Shown in pieces: positions 1 through 9,933 of a DNA stretch of 64,000 nt. Within the stretch, counting starts at the first letter, position 1; each line of letters begins with the position of its first letter. Source of the stretch: a bacterium (GTDB taxonomy: Bacteria; Vulcanimicrobiota; Xenobia; Xenobiales; JADMJV01); assembly GCA_018266105.1 (NCBI GenBank), contig JAFEBA010000025.1:27315-91314 (forward strand), given 5' to 3'. The notes below the pieces were generated by a model. That model made no database searches. It saw nothing but the letters and a program-made list of their open reading frames with translations, and had not been told where the DNA came from. Both the position numbers and the translations under genes were made by a program.

Positions 1-903
<903 letters not shown>

Positions 904-1635
904 CTAAAACCCGGTAGGAATATCCACAAACCGGGTCTGAACGGCAAACCTATTCTGCAGCTCAGGCATCAACGCCTTCACGCCCCAGATTTCCGTCTGA
1001 TAATGGCCGGCCAGCATGATGGACAGGCCGGCCTGCTGGGCAGCGTGATAGATGGGATGGCCGGCCTCGCCCGTGATCATGACTTGAGCCCCGGCTGACA
1101 CCGCTTGATCCACCATTCCCACCGAAGCCTGTCCCGAGCTGACGGCGATGCGCGTCACCTGTTCCGAGCCGAAAGCCAGCAGGCGGGTGGCCCCGATTCG
1201 GCTTTCCACCAGAGAGTGCAGCTCGCCCAGCGACAGGTGGGCATCCGCCAGGTAGCCGACGGGCGGAAACAGAGCCCCCCTCTGAAAGCCCAGTTGAGCC
1301 AGGATCTGAGCGTTGTTGCCCAATTCGGGATGGACGTCCAGAGGTAGATGAGAGGCGTAAAGAGATGTCCCCTGTCGAAAGAGTTGACCGATGGCGGCCG
1401 CCATGGTTCCCGTCACTCTCGAGATTTTAGGCCAGAACAGGCCGTGGTGCACCACCACCAACTGGCAGTCGTGCAACATCCCGAAGCTTTCCAGGCAGGC
1501 GTCCACAGCGAATCCAACGCGGGTGACTTCCTGGCTGGCCTCCACCTGGAGTCCGTTTGTGCCATAGGGCTCTGGCACGTTACGGGTGTCCAGTCGTTCA
1601 TCCAGGAAGGCAACGATTTCGCAAAGCTTAGCCAT
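904..1635 (-). CDS. Nif3-like dinuclear metal centre protein
   Basis: 243 residues matching the Nif3/YbgI family (GTP cyclohydrolase I type 2 homologue fold), a hexameric protein with a two-metal site whose biological reaction is not settled. Metal-ligand regions are visible: VVHHGLFW near residue 61, SHLPLDVHPELGNN near 95 and the C-terminal AGHYQTEIWGVKAL near 210. Length is typical of the short bacterial form without the inserted CutA-like domain. The ATG at 1635 overlaps the end of psuG by 8 bases, so it is probably translated from the same mRNA. Identity is firm; function is only as good as the family's. Confidence 0.9.
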   Translation of the reverse strand: MAKLCEIVAFLDERLDTRNVPEPYGTNGLQVEASQEVTRVGFAVDACLESFGMLHDCQLVVVHHGLFWPKISRVTGTMAAAIGQLFRQGTSLYASHLPLDVHPELGNNAQILAQLGFQRGALFPPVGYLADAHLSLGELHSLVESRIGATRLLAFGSEQVTRIAVSSGQASVGMVDQAVSAGAQVMITGEAGHPIYHAAQQAGLSIMLAGHYQTEIWGVKALMPELQNRFAVQTRFVDIPTGF

Positions 1636-2518
1636 TCTTCATGGCCACCGCAATCTTGGCTGCCAGACGGGCATTGGAAACCAGCAGGCCCTTGTTGACC
1701 TCGACCGTCTGTCCATTGCTGGACTTGGCCAAATATTGCAGGAGATAAGGGGTCACTCCCTTGCCGCCTTTGGGGACGGTGGCCAGGCCTTTGTGCAGCC
1801 ATTTGTGCAGAATTTTTGGTGAAATGGAGGTGGGTGGTTCCTGAACGACCAGGCAGCCGCGTCCAAGTGTCTGTTTTCCTAGCGTATAGGCGCGAGCGAT
1901 CTCCTCCACGCTGTCCAGGCGCCAGCCGTAGGTGCGTGTGCCAGCGCTGAAAAACTCCGGGAACGTGTCGGTCTGGTAGCGGTAAACCGGAATGGCCATC
2001 GTTTCCAGGGCCTCAAGGGTGGCCTCCACGTCCAGGACGCACTTTACCCCGGCACAGACGGTCAGCAGAGGAGTGCGGGCCATTTCCAACAGGTCGGCCG
2101 AGAGGTCGGGATGCTCGTTCCAGCCGCGGTGCACACCGCCCACGCCACCGGTTGCGAAGACCTTCAAGCCCAGCATCTCGGCCGCCCGGAGCGAAGCCGA
2201 AACGGTGGTTGCACCAGCTGAACGGGTGGCCAGAGCCCCGGGTATATCTGCTACATTGAGCTTACTTCCGCGTGGTTCGCGGCACAGGTTTTCCAGAGCC
2301 GGGTCGCTCAGTCCGAAGTGCACCAGCCCATCTTCTACCCAGATAACAGCCGGAATGGCGCCTTCTTCGCGCACGGCCTTTTCGACTTGTTGAGCCGTTT
2401 CCCAATTGGCCGGCCAGGCCAGACCTTGAACCCAGACACTGGATTCCAGGGCCACGATGGGCTGGCCATTGGCCAGGGCGGTAGCCACCTCCATACTGGG
2501 CGAGAGAAAATCAGCCAA
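1628..2518 (-). CDS. psuG: pseudouridine-5'-phosphate glycosidase
   Basis: Reversibly cleaves pseudouridine 5'-phosphate to uracil and ribose 5-phosphate. I place the start at TTG 2518: an AAGGAG lies 6 bases upstream, the start overlaps the hutI stop by 8 bases, and the 296-residue product (MADFLSPSMEVATALANG) matches the usual PsuG length of about 300. A longer frame opens at 2590 but its extra residues lie inside hutI. Family motifs are IVALESSVW near the N-terminus, ATGGVGGVHRG near 140 and AGVKCVLD, which holds the catalytic lysine. No pseudouridine kinase (psuK) lies in the window. Confidence 0.9.
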   Translation of the reverse strand: MADFLSPSMEVATALANGQPIVALESSVWVQGLAWPANWETAQQVEKAVREEGAIPAVIWVEDGLVHFGLSDPALENLCREPRGSKLNVADIPGALATRSAGATTVSASLRAAEMLGLKVFATGGVGGVHRGWNEHPDLSADLLEMARTPLLTVCAGVKCVLDVEATLEALETMAIPVYRYQTDTFPEFFSAGTRTYGWRLDSVEEIARAYTLGKQTLGRGCLVVQEPPTSISPKILHKWLHKGLATVPKGGKGVTPYLLQYLAKSSNGQTVEVNKGLLVSNARLAAKIAVAMKNG

Positions 2519-3746
2519 CGCGAACTCCTTTACAGTAGACGCTTTCCACCACATTGACCCCATAATGGTAGGGCCACTCACGCACGTCACTCAGATTGAG
2601 GGCCAGCACATCAGCACGCTTGCCCACTTCCAGGCTGCCCACCTGCTCACCGCGCCTCAGGGAGTGGGCCGAGTTGACGGTGGCCGCGATCAGGGCTTCC
2701 TCGGGACTCAATCCCAACTTCAGCACCGCCAGCGACAGAGCCATCTGCATTGACTCGCTCAGACAGGAACCGGCATTGAAGTCACTGCCGATCGCCAGCG
2801 GCAGATTGGCTTCAATCAGGCCCCGAGCCGGAGCAAACTGGCTCATGCCCAGGAAAAAGCTGGTGCCCGCTGTCATAATGGGAATGGTTCCGGCCGCGCG
2901 GATGGGAGCGAAGTCCTCGGGCGGCAAGAACTGAAGGTGGTCGGCTGACACCGCTCCCAGTTCTGCGGCCATGCGGGCGCCCCCCAGGTGATTGAATTCT
3001 TCGGCGTGGATCCGTAGTCCCAGGCCTGCCTCCTGGCAGGCACGCAGCACCAGTCGGCTCTCTTCCACCGTAAAGGCCCCTACTTCGCAGAACACGTCTC
3101 CAAATTCGGCATAACCCTGGGCTCGCACGGCCGGGATCATTTGTTCGCAAACCAGCCGCACATAGTCGGCCTGGCGACCGGTGTACTCTTGAGGCAAGGA
3201 ATGGGCGCCCATGAATGTCAGCACCAGCTCGGCCGGCAGCCGGCTCTTCAAATCCTGGTAGATTTTGAGGTGGCGCAGTTCTTCTTGGACCGACAGACCG
3301 TAGCCGGATTTGACCTCGATGGTGGTGCTGCCGTGGAGCATCATGCGACGAAGTCGCTCGAGGGTTGTGTTGCCAAGCTGTTCGTCGCTGGCCTCACGGG
3401 TGGCCTGCACCGTGCTCCAGATGCCTCCGCCGGCGGCGTGGATTTCCTGGTAGGTTGCGCCCCGAGCGCGCATTTGAAATTCGTGGACCCGCGAGCCTCC
3501 GAAAAGCGGATGAGAATGAGGGTCCACCAGGCCGGGAGTCAGGGCCCCTCGGTGATACTCGCGCTTGCCCTGCCAGCGTGAGCAAACTTCGCTTTGGGGC
3601 CCAACTTCCACGATCAGACCCTGGTGAATGGCGACCGCCCCTTGCGGGATAATGCCCAGCTGGTTCATTTGCGAGCCCGGGCGGGGATTGCCCCCAGGAG
3701 CGCAGGTCACCACCTGAGGAGAGCACAGAATCAAGTCAGCGTTCAT
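2511..3746 (-). CDS. hutI: imidazolonepropionase
   Basis: Third enzyme of histidine degradation: hydrolyses 4-imidazolone-5-propanoate to N-formimino-L-glutamate in the cytosol. 411 residues, normal length. Amidohydrolase-fold signatures are the metal pair in GLVDPHSHP near residue 75, a substrate region EVKSGYGLS near 145, the metal histidine in HAEEFNHLG near 245 and the metal aspartate in AIGSDFNAGS near 318. The start overlaps the end of the formimidoyltransferase gene by 11 bases, and that enzyme consumes its product. hutH and hutU are not in the window. Confidence 0.95.
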   Translation of the reverse strand: MNADLILCSPQVVTCAPGGNPRPGSQMNQLGIIPQGAVAIHQGLIVEVGPQSEVCSRWQGKREYHRGALTPGLVDPHSHPLFGGSRVHEFQMRARGATYQEIHAAGGGIWSTVQATREASDEQLGNTTLERLRRMMLHGSTTIEVKSGYGLSVQEELRHLKIYQDLKSRLPAELVLTFMGAHSLPQEYTGRQADYVRLVCEQMIPAVRAQGYAEFGDVFCEVGAFTVEESRLVLRACQEAGLGLRIHAEEFNHLGGARMAAELGAVSADHLQFLPPEDFAPIRAAGTIPIMTAGTSFFLGMSQFAPARGLIEANLPLAIGSDFNAGSCLSESMQMALSLAVLKLGLSPEEALIAATVNSAHSLRRGEQVGSLEVGKRADVLALNLSDVREWPYHYGVNVVESVYCKGVRVG

Positions 3747-4617
3747 ACAGGGACTCCTGATGCAGAAAATTCCATTCCAATAACTGGCCGGGCTGAATCG
3801 TCACCATTTTCAGGCGGCGGCGAGCCATTTTCAAGAAGGAGGTGGCCGGTGCCATTCCGATCAACTCGCTGGAGTGCACTTCCACGCCGCGCAGGGAGGC
3901 CTGATCGCAAACGTGGGTATAGACTTCCTCCAGATCGATTTGTTCGGGATCGGTCAAATTGATGGAAACCTGGACCCGGCGCTGGCTTTCCAGCCACAGT
4001 CCGAGCGAGCGCACGCTGGGCAAGCTGCGCAGGTGTTTGGCGATCTCGCGGGCCAGGACCAGATCCTGACTCTCGAGCACCACGTTGAAGGCCACCAGCG
4101 GACGGCGCGCTCCCATAACGGTTGCCCCCAGCCGGGGATGCAGCTGCACCGGGCCAAAATCGGGCGGGTTTTCCAGCAGGCGCTCCTGCAGTCCCTGACG
4201 TCTGAGGTCCGGGAGGTTTCGGTGGGCCGGGTTGCGAGCCGAATGTTCGTAGAGCAACACCGGCAACTGAAAGCGGGTCGCCACCTGCTCGGCAGTGGTC
4301 AGGGCCAGTTGTTGGGCTGCCTCCATAGTGGTTGAGCCGAGAGGCACGAAAGGAACCACGTCAACCGCTCCGATGCGAGGATGCACACCAGAATGCTTGG
4401 AAAGATCGATGGAGTGCTCGGCGATTTCGAACAGGCGCAGAACCGCCTGACTCAGGCTTTTGGCGCTGCCCAGCAGGGAGGCAACCATGCGGTGATGGTC
4501 TGGATCCATGGAGAGGTCCGCCAGGGCCACGCCGGGCACTGCTTCCATGGCCTCGCGGACGCTCGAGAGGAGTTCGGGATTTCGGCCCTCCGAGAGGTTG
4601 GCGGCGCACTGAAACAT
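3736..4617 (-). CDS. ftcD: glutamate formimidoyltransferase
   Basis: Transfers the formimino group of N-formimino-L-glutamate to tetrahydrofolate, finishing histidine degradation. The 293-residue product corresponds to the two-lobed transferase domain alone, without the cyclodeaminase domain found in the animal bifunctional enzyme. The N-terminus QCAANLSEGRN is the family's hallmark; HSGVHPRIGAVDVVPF near residue 78 and the second-lobe start RPLVAFNVVLES near 165 are also recognisable. It lies 25 bases after the ABC transporter ATPase gene and overlaps hutI, so these enzymes probably share a transcript with the transporter. The formimino-THF deaminase partner is not visible nearby. Confidence 0.93.
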   Translation of the reverse strand: MFQCAANLSEGRNPELLSSVREAMEAVPGVALADLSMDPDHHRMVASLLGSAKSLSQAVLRLFEIAEHSIDLSKHSGVHPRIGAVDVVPFVPLGSTTMEAAQQLALTTAEQVATRFQLPVLLYEHSARNPAHRNLPDLRRQGLQERLLENPPDFGPVQLHPRLGATVMGARRPLVAFNVVLESQDLVLAREIAKHLRSLPSVRSLGLWLESQRRVQVSINLTDPEQIDLEEVYTHVCDQASLRGVEVHSSELIGMAPATSFLKMARRRLKMVTIQPGQLLEWNFLHQESLYER

Positions 4618-4642
4618 GGGGCGGGATTGCGCCCCACGCCGT

Positions 4643-5605
4643 TCAATTCCCTTCAGAGGAAGCTGGCTGCTCGGTCAGTTGTTCGGCAAAGTGACAGGCC
4701 ACCTCTTGGCCCTGGAGTTGGCGAAGCTGAGGTCTTTCCTGGGAGCAGCGTTGGCGTGCATAGGGGCAGCGAGGGTGGAAGCTGCAACCGCTGGGTGGAT
4801 TTGTCGCGTCAGGCATGTCCAGGGAGCGTAGCGGTAGGGGCTTCTGTTCGCGGGCCCGGCGTGGGTCGAGTGGGGGCAAGGCTGCCAGGAGAGCTTGAAG
4901 GTATGGATGCAATGGATTGTCGAGTAGTTTTTCAACCGGGCCGCTTTGGATGACCTGGCCCACATACATGACCAGCATGCGGCCACCCCGGCCAAGGTAG
5001 CGGGCCGTGGCCAGGTCGTGGGTAATGTAGAGAAAGGCGATGCCCTCCTGATTGAGGCGCCGCATCAGGTCCAGGATGGCCAGACGTAAGGTGGCATCCA
5101 CCCCGGAGACGGGCTCGTCAGCCACGATCAGACGGGGTCTGAGCAAGGCCGCGCGAGCCAGCGAGACGCGCTGCCGTTGGCCGCCTGAAAGCTGGAAGGG
5201 AAGCTTGGCGGCGAAATACTCAGGGGGAGTGAGGCCCACCTGGGTGAGGATTTCGTGTACCTCGCCAGGTAGCTTGTGGCGCTTTAAGGGCGCGGCAAGT
5301 TGCTGTCCCACCCGGCGAACCGGGTTCAGGCTGGCGTAACTGTCCTGATGGACAACCTGCACTGACAGCCTCAGCTGGTCGCTCATGCGAAAGCCGGGCG
5401 CGAAAATGTCTTGCTGGCCATAAAAAACCTGACCTTCAGTGGGCTGATACAGGCCCAGCACGGTCCTTCCCAGGGTGCTCTTGCCGCAGCCGCTTTCTCC
5501 CACCACCGTCACGATTTCGCCCTGATCCAGGCTCAGATCGACCTGGCGTAGAGCCTGGACTCGCCCCAACTGCAGGCTGACCGACTTGAGGTGAATCAGG
5601 CTCAT
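4643..5605 (-). CDS. ABC transporter ATPase, oligopeptide/dipeptide type (DppF/OppF-like)
   Basis: 320-residue ATPase of a family-5 (peptide/nickel/oligosaccharide) importer. Walker A is GESGCGKST near residue 44, the ABC signature is LSGGQRQRVSLARA near 160, Walker B ends LIVADEPVSG. The C-terminal extension has the oligopeptide-transporter cysteine cluster (CSFHPRCPYARQRC then a further C near 307). I chose ATG 5605, which overlaps the upstream stop as ATGA; a longer frame from 5698 would lie inside the upstream gene. It pairs with the next ATPase, as is standard for Opp/Dpp systems. Confidence 0.93.
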   Translation of the reverse strand: MSLIHLKSVSLQLGRVQALRQVDLSLDQGEIVTVVGESGCGKSTLGRTVLGLYQPTEGQVFYGQQDIFAPGFRMSDQLRLSVQVVHQDSYASLNPVRRVGQQLAAPLKRHKLPGEVHEILTQVGLTPPEYFAAKLPFQLSGGQRQRVSLARAALLRPRLIVADEPVSGVDATLRLAILDLMRRLNQEGIAFLYITHDLATARYLGRGGRMLVMYVGQVIQSGPVEKLLDNPLHPYLQALLAALPPLDPRRAREQKPLPLRSLDMPDATNPPSGCSFHPRCPYARQRCSQERPQLRQLQGQEVACHFAEQLTEQPASSEGN

Positions 5606-6522
5606 TTCCGCCTCCAGCAAGCCACGCCATTTTCCAGAGGGGGCGAGGCCGCCCGGCAGCGCTCCTCCACCTCCTTGCAGCGGCTGGCGAAAATACAACC
5701 CCGCGGGCGGTCCCGTAGGTCGGGCGGCAATCCCTCGGCCCCGCGGGCCACTTCGCCTCCGTGCACGCCGGGGGCGGAACGAATGAGAACCTGGGTGTAG
5801 GGATGGCGGGGATTCTCGAAGATCTCTTGGGCCGTGTCCAGTTCCACCAACGTGCCGGCATAAAGAACGGCCACGCGGTCGGCCAGTCGAGCCACCGCCG
5901 CCAGGTCGTGGGTGACCAGGATCATGGTCAGTCCGGTTTGATGGATCTCGCTGAGAATATCGAAAATATAGCTTTGAGTAATCAGATCCAAAGCGGTTGT
6001 GGGCTCGTCCAGAATCAGGAGTTCTGGCTCCAGCATCAAGGCCAGCGCGATCAGCGCGCGCTGACGCATTCCTCCGCTCAGTTGATGCGGATAGGCGGAA
6101 ATCACTCGCTCGGGAGTCAGGCGAACCTGCTTTAAGAGTTGCTCACGGCGTTGCGCGTGAGCGGGAAAGCCATGGTCGAGGCAAGTGTCCAACATTTGCG
6201 CTCCGATCGTGAGCGAAGGATTCCATGCCCCTTGAGCAGCTTGGAAAACGACCGAGGCCTGCCGCCAGCGAAACTGTCGGAGTCGTTCTGGATCCTGACG
6301 CAGCAGATTCTCTTCTTTCCACAACACCTGTCCGCCGCGCACGCGGGCGTTGCTGGAAAGCAGCCCTAACACTGCGCCGGTCAAGGTGGTTTTGCCGCTG
6401 CCGGATTCTCCAATCAGAGCCGTCACCTGGCCTTGAGGAAAATCCAAGGTGACGTCCCGCAGCACGCTCAAGGGCGCGCCCGGGAGTTCGTAATCGATAG
6501 AAAGATTTCGAATGCTCAGCAT
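5602..6522 (-). CDS. ABC transporter ATPase, oligopeptide/dipeptide type (DppD/OppD-like)
   Basis: 306-residue first ATPase of the same importer. Walker A GESGSGKTT near residue 38, signature LSGGMRQRALIALA near 150, Walker B LLILDEPTTALD, switch histidine in LVTHDLAAV. The C-terminal domain carries the same type of cysteine-rich segment (CIFASRCKEVEERC near 275 and a final C). Start and stop abut the neighbours with 1- and 4-base overlaps, so the ATPases and permeases are translationally coupled and probably made in fixed ratio. No substrate can be read from an ATPase. Confidence 0.94.
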   Translation of the reverse strand: MLSIRNLSIDYELPGAPLSVLRDVTLDFPQGQVTALIGESGSGKTTLTGAVLGLLSSNARVRGGQVLWKEENLLRQDPERLRQFRWRQASVVFQAAQGAWNPSLTIGAQMLDTCLDHGFPAHAQRREQLLKQVRLTPERVISAYPHQLSGGMRQRALIALALMLEPELLILDEPTTALDLITQSYIFDILSEIHQTGLTMILVTHDLAAVARLADRVAVLYAGTLVELDTAQEIFENPRHPYTQVLIRSAPGVHGGEVARGAEGLPPDLRDRPRGCIFASRCKEVEERCRAASPPLENGVACWRRK

Positions 6523-7331
6523 CAGCCGCGCCTCAACCTGGGGTCAAAGTATTCCTCCAGGCTGGAGGCCACCAGAATCAGGCTGTACTGGAAGATCACG
6601 ATGGCGCTGAGGGGAGCCAGCAGGTAGAGGCGCCCTTGTGGTAGGAAAAGGGCCCCTGACTGAAAGGCGGCCAGGTTCAGCATCATTCCCCAGTTTTCTA
6701 CGCGCAGGGGCACCAGGCCCAGCATCATAATGCCCACGCTGGCGGTAATGGCGTTGCGGGCGATCAGAATAAAATTGAGACTAAGGTAGGGAACCAGATT
6801 GGGGAAAATCTCTCCCCATAAAATATGCCACGGACCCATTCGCATTAGACGCGCTACTTCCATGAACTCTCGGTGTTGTAAGACCTGCACCTGGGCTCGC
6901 AGAGAACGGGCCAGTCCCGGCCAGGACCAGAGTGCCAGCAGCAGCCCGAACGTAATAGGGTTCCCGACTCGAAAGAGAGCCGAGAGGATGGCCATCAGCG
7001 GGAAGCTGGGCACGGTAAGAAAGACGTCGATGGCTCCCACCAGCAGTGCATCTAACGCTCCACCAGCCAGGGCGCTTCCCACTCCGATGAGCAGCGCCAG
7101 CAGAACGGCGAAGGCGCCGGTGGAGAAAGCGATCAACATGATGTCCCGCGAGCCATGCACCAACTGGGCCCAGACGTCGCGTCCGGCGTAGTCTGTGCCC
7201 AGCCAATGCTTCCAACTGACGGCGGCGAAACGCTCCTCGTAATGAGCCGTGCCGTCCAGTTCGATCAGCATCGGACCCAGCAGCGCCAACAGAATGAAGG
7301 TCAATAGGACCGCCCAGCCGGCTCTCTTCAT
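6522..7331 (-). CDS. ABC transporter permease (DppC/OppC-like)
   Basis: 269-residue inner-membrane permease. I place the start at ATG 7331 (MKRAGWAVLLTFILLALLGP), overlapping the upstream stop as ATGA; the longer frame from 7367 adds 12 non-hydrophobic residues from inside the upstream gene. Typical DppC features are a single N-terminal membrane helix, the short segment HWLGTDYAGRDVWAQLVHGSR near residue 43 (read as HWLGTDYAGRD then VWAQLVHGSR), several further helices, and the coupling-loop region REFMEVARLMRMG that contacts the ATPases. Confidence 0.93.
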   Translation of the reverse strand: MKRAGWAVLLTFILLALLGPMLIELDGTAHYEERFAAVSWKHWLGTDYAGRDVWAQLVHGSRDIMLIAFSTGAFAVLLALLIGVGSALAGGALDALLVGAIDVFLTVPSFPLMAILSALFRVGNPITFGLLLALWSWPGLARSLRAQVQVLQHREFMEVARLMRMGPWHILWGEIFPNLVPYLSLNFILIARNAITASVGIMMLGLVPLRVENWGMMLNLAAFQSGALFLPQGRLYLLAPLSAIVIFQYSLILVASSLEEYFDPRLRRG

Positions 7332-8302
7332 CGTCGAGACCTCGGATCGATTCGACGAGAGAGCCACTCGGCACTGAGGTTGCCGGCCACGATGGCCAGA
7401 GTGCTGAGCAGAAACAACCCCTGCATCAAGGGGTAGTCACGGGTGCCGATGGACTGGGCCAGAAAATAGCCGAGCCCGGGAAACCCGAACAGAGTCTCAA
7501 TCAGCATGGAACCTCCCAGCAGCGCGCCCAAATTGGTGGCCAGGCTGGAAATCAGTGGGACGATGGCGTTCCGTCCCAGATAGTCTCTCAAAATGCGCCA
7601 GGGTTTGAGACCCTTGGCTCGGGCTACCTGCAGATAGTCCTCACCCAGGACGCTGGTGGCGGTCGCCTTGGCGCTGAGGGCCCAACTGCCGATAGCCGGG
7701 ATCGAGAAGGCCAGCACCGGCAGGATGGCGTGCTGCCCCAGGCTGACCAAAAAGGGCAGGTTAAAGCCCGGGTCGGTTTCAGCGCTGTAGGCGCCGCGCA
7801 GGGGCAGCCACTGCAGCTGCACGCCCAGCACCAGCAGCAGCATCACGCCCAGCAGAAAGTCCGGAATGGCCTGGGTCAAAGTGGCGTAAAAGGTCAGAGC
7901 CGGGTCCAACCAGGTGCCTCGCCGCCAGGCTGTCCAGAAGCCCAGAGTTACTCCCAGCGCGAAGCTGAAGCCGGCCGAGAGAAATGTAATAAAGACTGTC
8001 CAGGGCAAAGCCGAGGCCAGAATTTGGGTGACCGGGATGCGATAGGTGGTGGAGCGCCCCAAATTGGCATGAGCCAGGTTGCTGAGGTAGGTGCAATACT
8101 GGCTAAAAATGGGCTCGTCCGGGTCATAACAAATCTGCAGCTTGGCCATTTCTCGGGCCTGGGCGTAAGCCAGTCCGTGGGTGTTTTGCAGTTGCAGGGC
8201 CAGGGTATGCAGCACATCCCCCGGCATCTGGCGCACCAGCACGAAGGTGAAGGTCAGGGCGACCCAGACCGTGAGCAGTGACAGTAACAGCCGCTTCTTC
8301 AC
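7328..8302 (-). CDS. ABC transporter permease (DppB/OppB-like)
   Basis: 324-residue inner-membrane permease, partner of the DppC-like protein. GTG at 8302 overlaps the stop of the binding-protein gene as GTGA and gives the expected N-terminal helix (KKRLLLSLLTVWVALTFTF) followed by the family motif RQMPGD. A longer frame exists from 8341 but would run into the upstream coding sequence. The cytoplasmic coupling segment EDYLQVARAKGLKPWRILR near residue 215 is the EAA loop. Six or so membrane helices are visible, as usual for DppB. Confidence 0.93.
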   Translation of the reverse strand: MKKRLLLSLLTVWVALTFTFVLVRQMPGDVLHTLALQLQNTHGLAYAQAREMAKLQICYDPDEPIFSQYCTYLSNLAHANLGRSTTYRIPVTQILASALPWTVFITFLSAGFSFALGVTLGFWTAWRRGTWLDPALTFYATLTQAIPDFLLGVMLLLVLGVQLQWLPLRGAYSAETDPGFNLPFLVSLGQHAILPVLAFSIPAIGSWALSAKATATSVLGEDYLQVARAKGLKPWRILRDYLGRNAIVPLISSLATNLGALLGGSMLIETLFGFPGLGYFLAQSIGTRDYPLMQGLFLLSTLAIVAGNLSAEWLSRRIDPRSRR

Positions 8303-9933
8303 GGGGCTGGCCTCAAATAGCCTTGCACCGCCAGCGAGCAATAGAGCCTTTCAACCCCCAGCGGGGCGGCTGACCAGAGCGGCGAGTCGGGAGCTGGCCA
8401 GCCAGTCACGCGCGGACCTTCTTGCACGAAGACCAGCAGGCGTTTTTCGAAGCAGGGTATGAAGCTAACACTTTCGTTCTGGAGGCGGGCCAGGCGCGTG
8501 CACAGTTCTCTGGATTGGTCGGCGTCCATGCTGACGCGCAGGTCGGCCACCCACTGCTCAGCCTGGGAATTGCGCGGCAGGCCGCAGGCCTTCTCCAGTT
8601 GCGCATCGCGGGCAAAGAAGCGCCCCTCGGAAGTGGAGGGATGCACAGTGGGGCCCATCTGAGCCCCGAAGACGGCGGCCAGATCGAACTTGCCCTCCAT
8701 CAAAAGTTGCGCGTAGAGTTCTCCCTGCACCAGGCGGACGCTGGCCGGGACTCCGAGCTTCGTCATTTGAGAAGCGGCCGCCTCGGCCAGCAGGGCCAGG
8801 TCGGTAAAGCCGGCGGGGGCCATAATCTCCAGCTCACGCTCGGGTGTTACTAGCAACTGGCGGGCCTTATCCGGGTTGTAGTTGTAGCGCGTCAAACCTT
8901 TGGAGAATTGAGGGCCAAGCCAGTGTTCGGCCTGAGAGGGGACCAGCCCCAGGCTCAGGCCCTGGCTGGTGTCGCCGGGGCCACAGGCCAGCTGGCGAAT
9001 AGCGTCACGATCGAGGCCGTAGGCCAGTCCCTGGCGGAAGGTCAGCTCATTGAGAGGCTTTACCCGGCAATTGATGACCAGCCCCATTTCATTCATGTCG
9101 CTGGGCTTGCGCGCCGACAGGGAAGGGTTGCGACGCAAAATCTCCTGAGCCACATCATAGGGACAGGCCGGACTGATGGCATCTAGCTGACCGGCGTACA
9201 GGTAAGACCAGATGACCTCGTTGCGCCCCCAGCGCGCGATGCGCACTCCCTTGAGAGCCTGAGTTCTGTAATAGCCTTCAAACCGGTCCAGCACCATGTC
9301 CGAGGCGGTGACTTTGCGCATGCGAAAAGGGCCTGTTCCGATCGGGAGGGGAGGGCGTTCGGCAAAAAGCAGCTCGCGCCGAGCGCCTTCGGCCTCCAGG
9401 TCTCGGGTCTGGCCTCCCCTGGGCAGAGCCTGGATCACGGCCAGGTGCTGCTGGTTCAGGTGAGCGGGCGAGACGATGGGCTCGGTCAGGGCCAGCAGTC
9501 GATTGGTGGGGGAGTCGATCTTCCAGTGAAAGACCACCGTGTGCTCGTCCTGGGCTTCGATACGATCCAGGTAGGACCAGATCTCCATGCCCTTCAAAAA
9601 GCCGATCTGGAAGGTTGCCACCACATCCTGGGCGCTGAAGGCGTGTCCATCGTGCCAAACCGCCCCGGGCTCCAGCTCGACGATCAGGCGATGGCCCTCC
9701 TCATGATAGCTGCGACCCAGTCGGGGCACCAGTTTTTGAGTCTCGGGGATGTAGTCAAAGAGCGCTTCAAAGACGAAGCTTCTGGCTACGCCAACCCCTC
9801 CCGGCGCCCAGGGATTGCCGTGGTAGGCGGGAGGCATGTCCCACTCGCCTGCTGTGCACAGAATGCCCGGCTGAGTGGCCTGGCCGGCGCAACCCGCCAG
9901 CCCCAAAGCCAGTAGCGCGAGGGCGATTTTCAC
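8299..9933 (-). CDS. family-5 extracellular solute-binding lipoprotein
   Basis: Ligand receptor of the importer encoded by the next four genes. I place the start at GTG 9933, overlapping the upstream stop as GTGA; it gives a short lipoprotein signal peptide KIALALLALGLAGC with the lipobox LAGC, so the protein should be lipid-anchored at about residue 15. The mature 530 residues contain SBP_bac_5 features, for example VWHDGHAFSAQDVVATFQ near residue 100 and NCRVKPLNELTFRQGLAYGL near 285. The open frame upstream to 10254 reads backwards into the GH130 gene and is not used. Family-5 receptors bind peptides, nickel or oligosaccharides; the neighbour suggests a sugar, but this is inference. Confidence 0.92.
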   Translation of the reverse strand: MKIALALLALGLAGCAGQATQPGILCTAGEWDMPPAYHGNPWAPGGVGVARSFVFEALFDYIPETQKLVPRLGRSYHEEGHRLIVELEPGAVWHDGHAFSAQDVVATFQIGFLKGMEIWSYLDRIEAQDEHTVVFHWKIDSPTNRLLALTEPIVSPAHLNQQHLAVIQALPRGGQTRDLEAEGARRELLFAERPPLPIGTGPFRMRKVTASDMVLDRFEGYYRTQALKGVRIARWGRNEVIWSYLYAGQLDAISPACPYDVAQEILRRNPSLSARKPSDMNEMGLVINCRVKPLNELTFRQGLAYGLDRDAIRQLACGPGDTSQGLSLGLVPSQAEHWLGPQFSKGLTRYNYNPDKARQLLVTPERELEIMAPAGFTDLALLAEAAASQMTKLGVPASVRLVQGELYAQLLMEGKFDLAAVFGAQMGPTVHPSTSEGRFFARDAQLEKACGLPRNSQAEQWVADLRVSMDADQSRELCTRLARLQNESVSFIPCFEKRLLVFVQEGPRVTGWPAPDSPLWSAAPLGVERLYCSLAVQGYLRPAP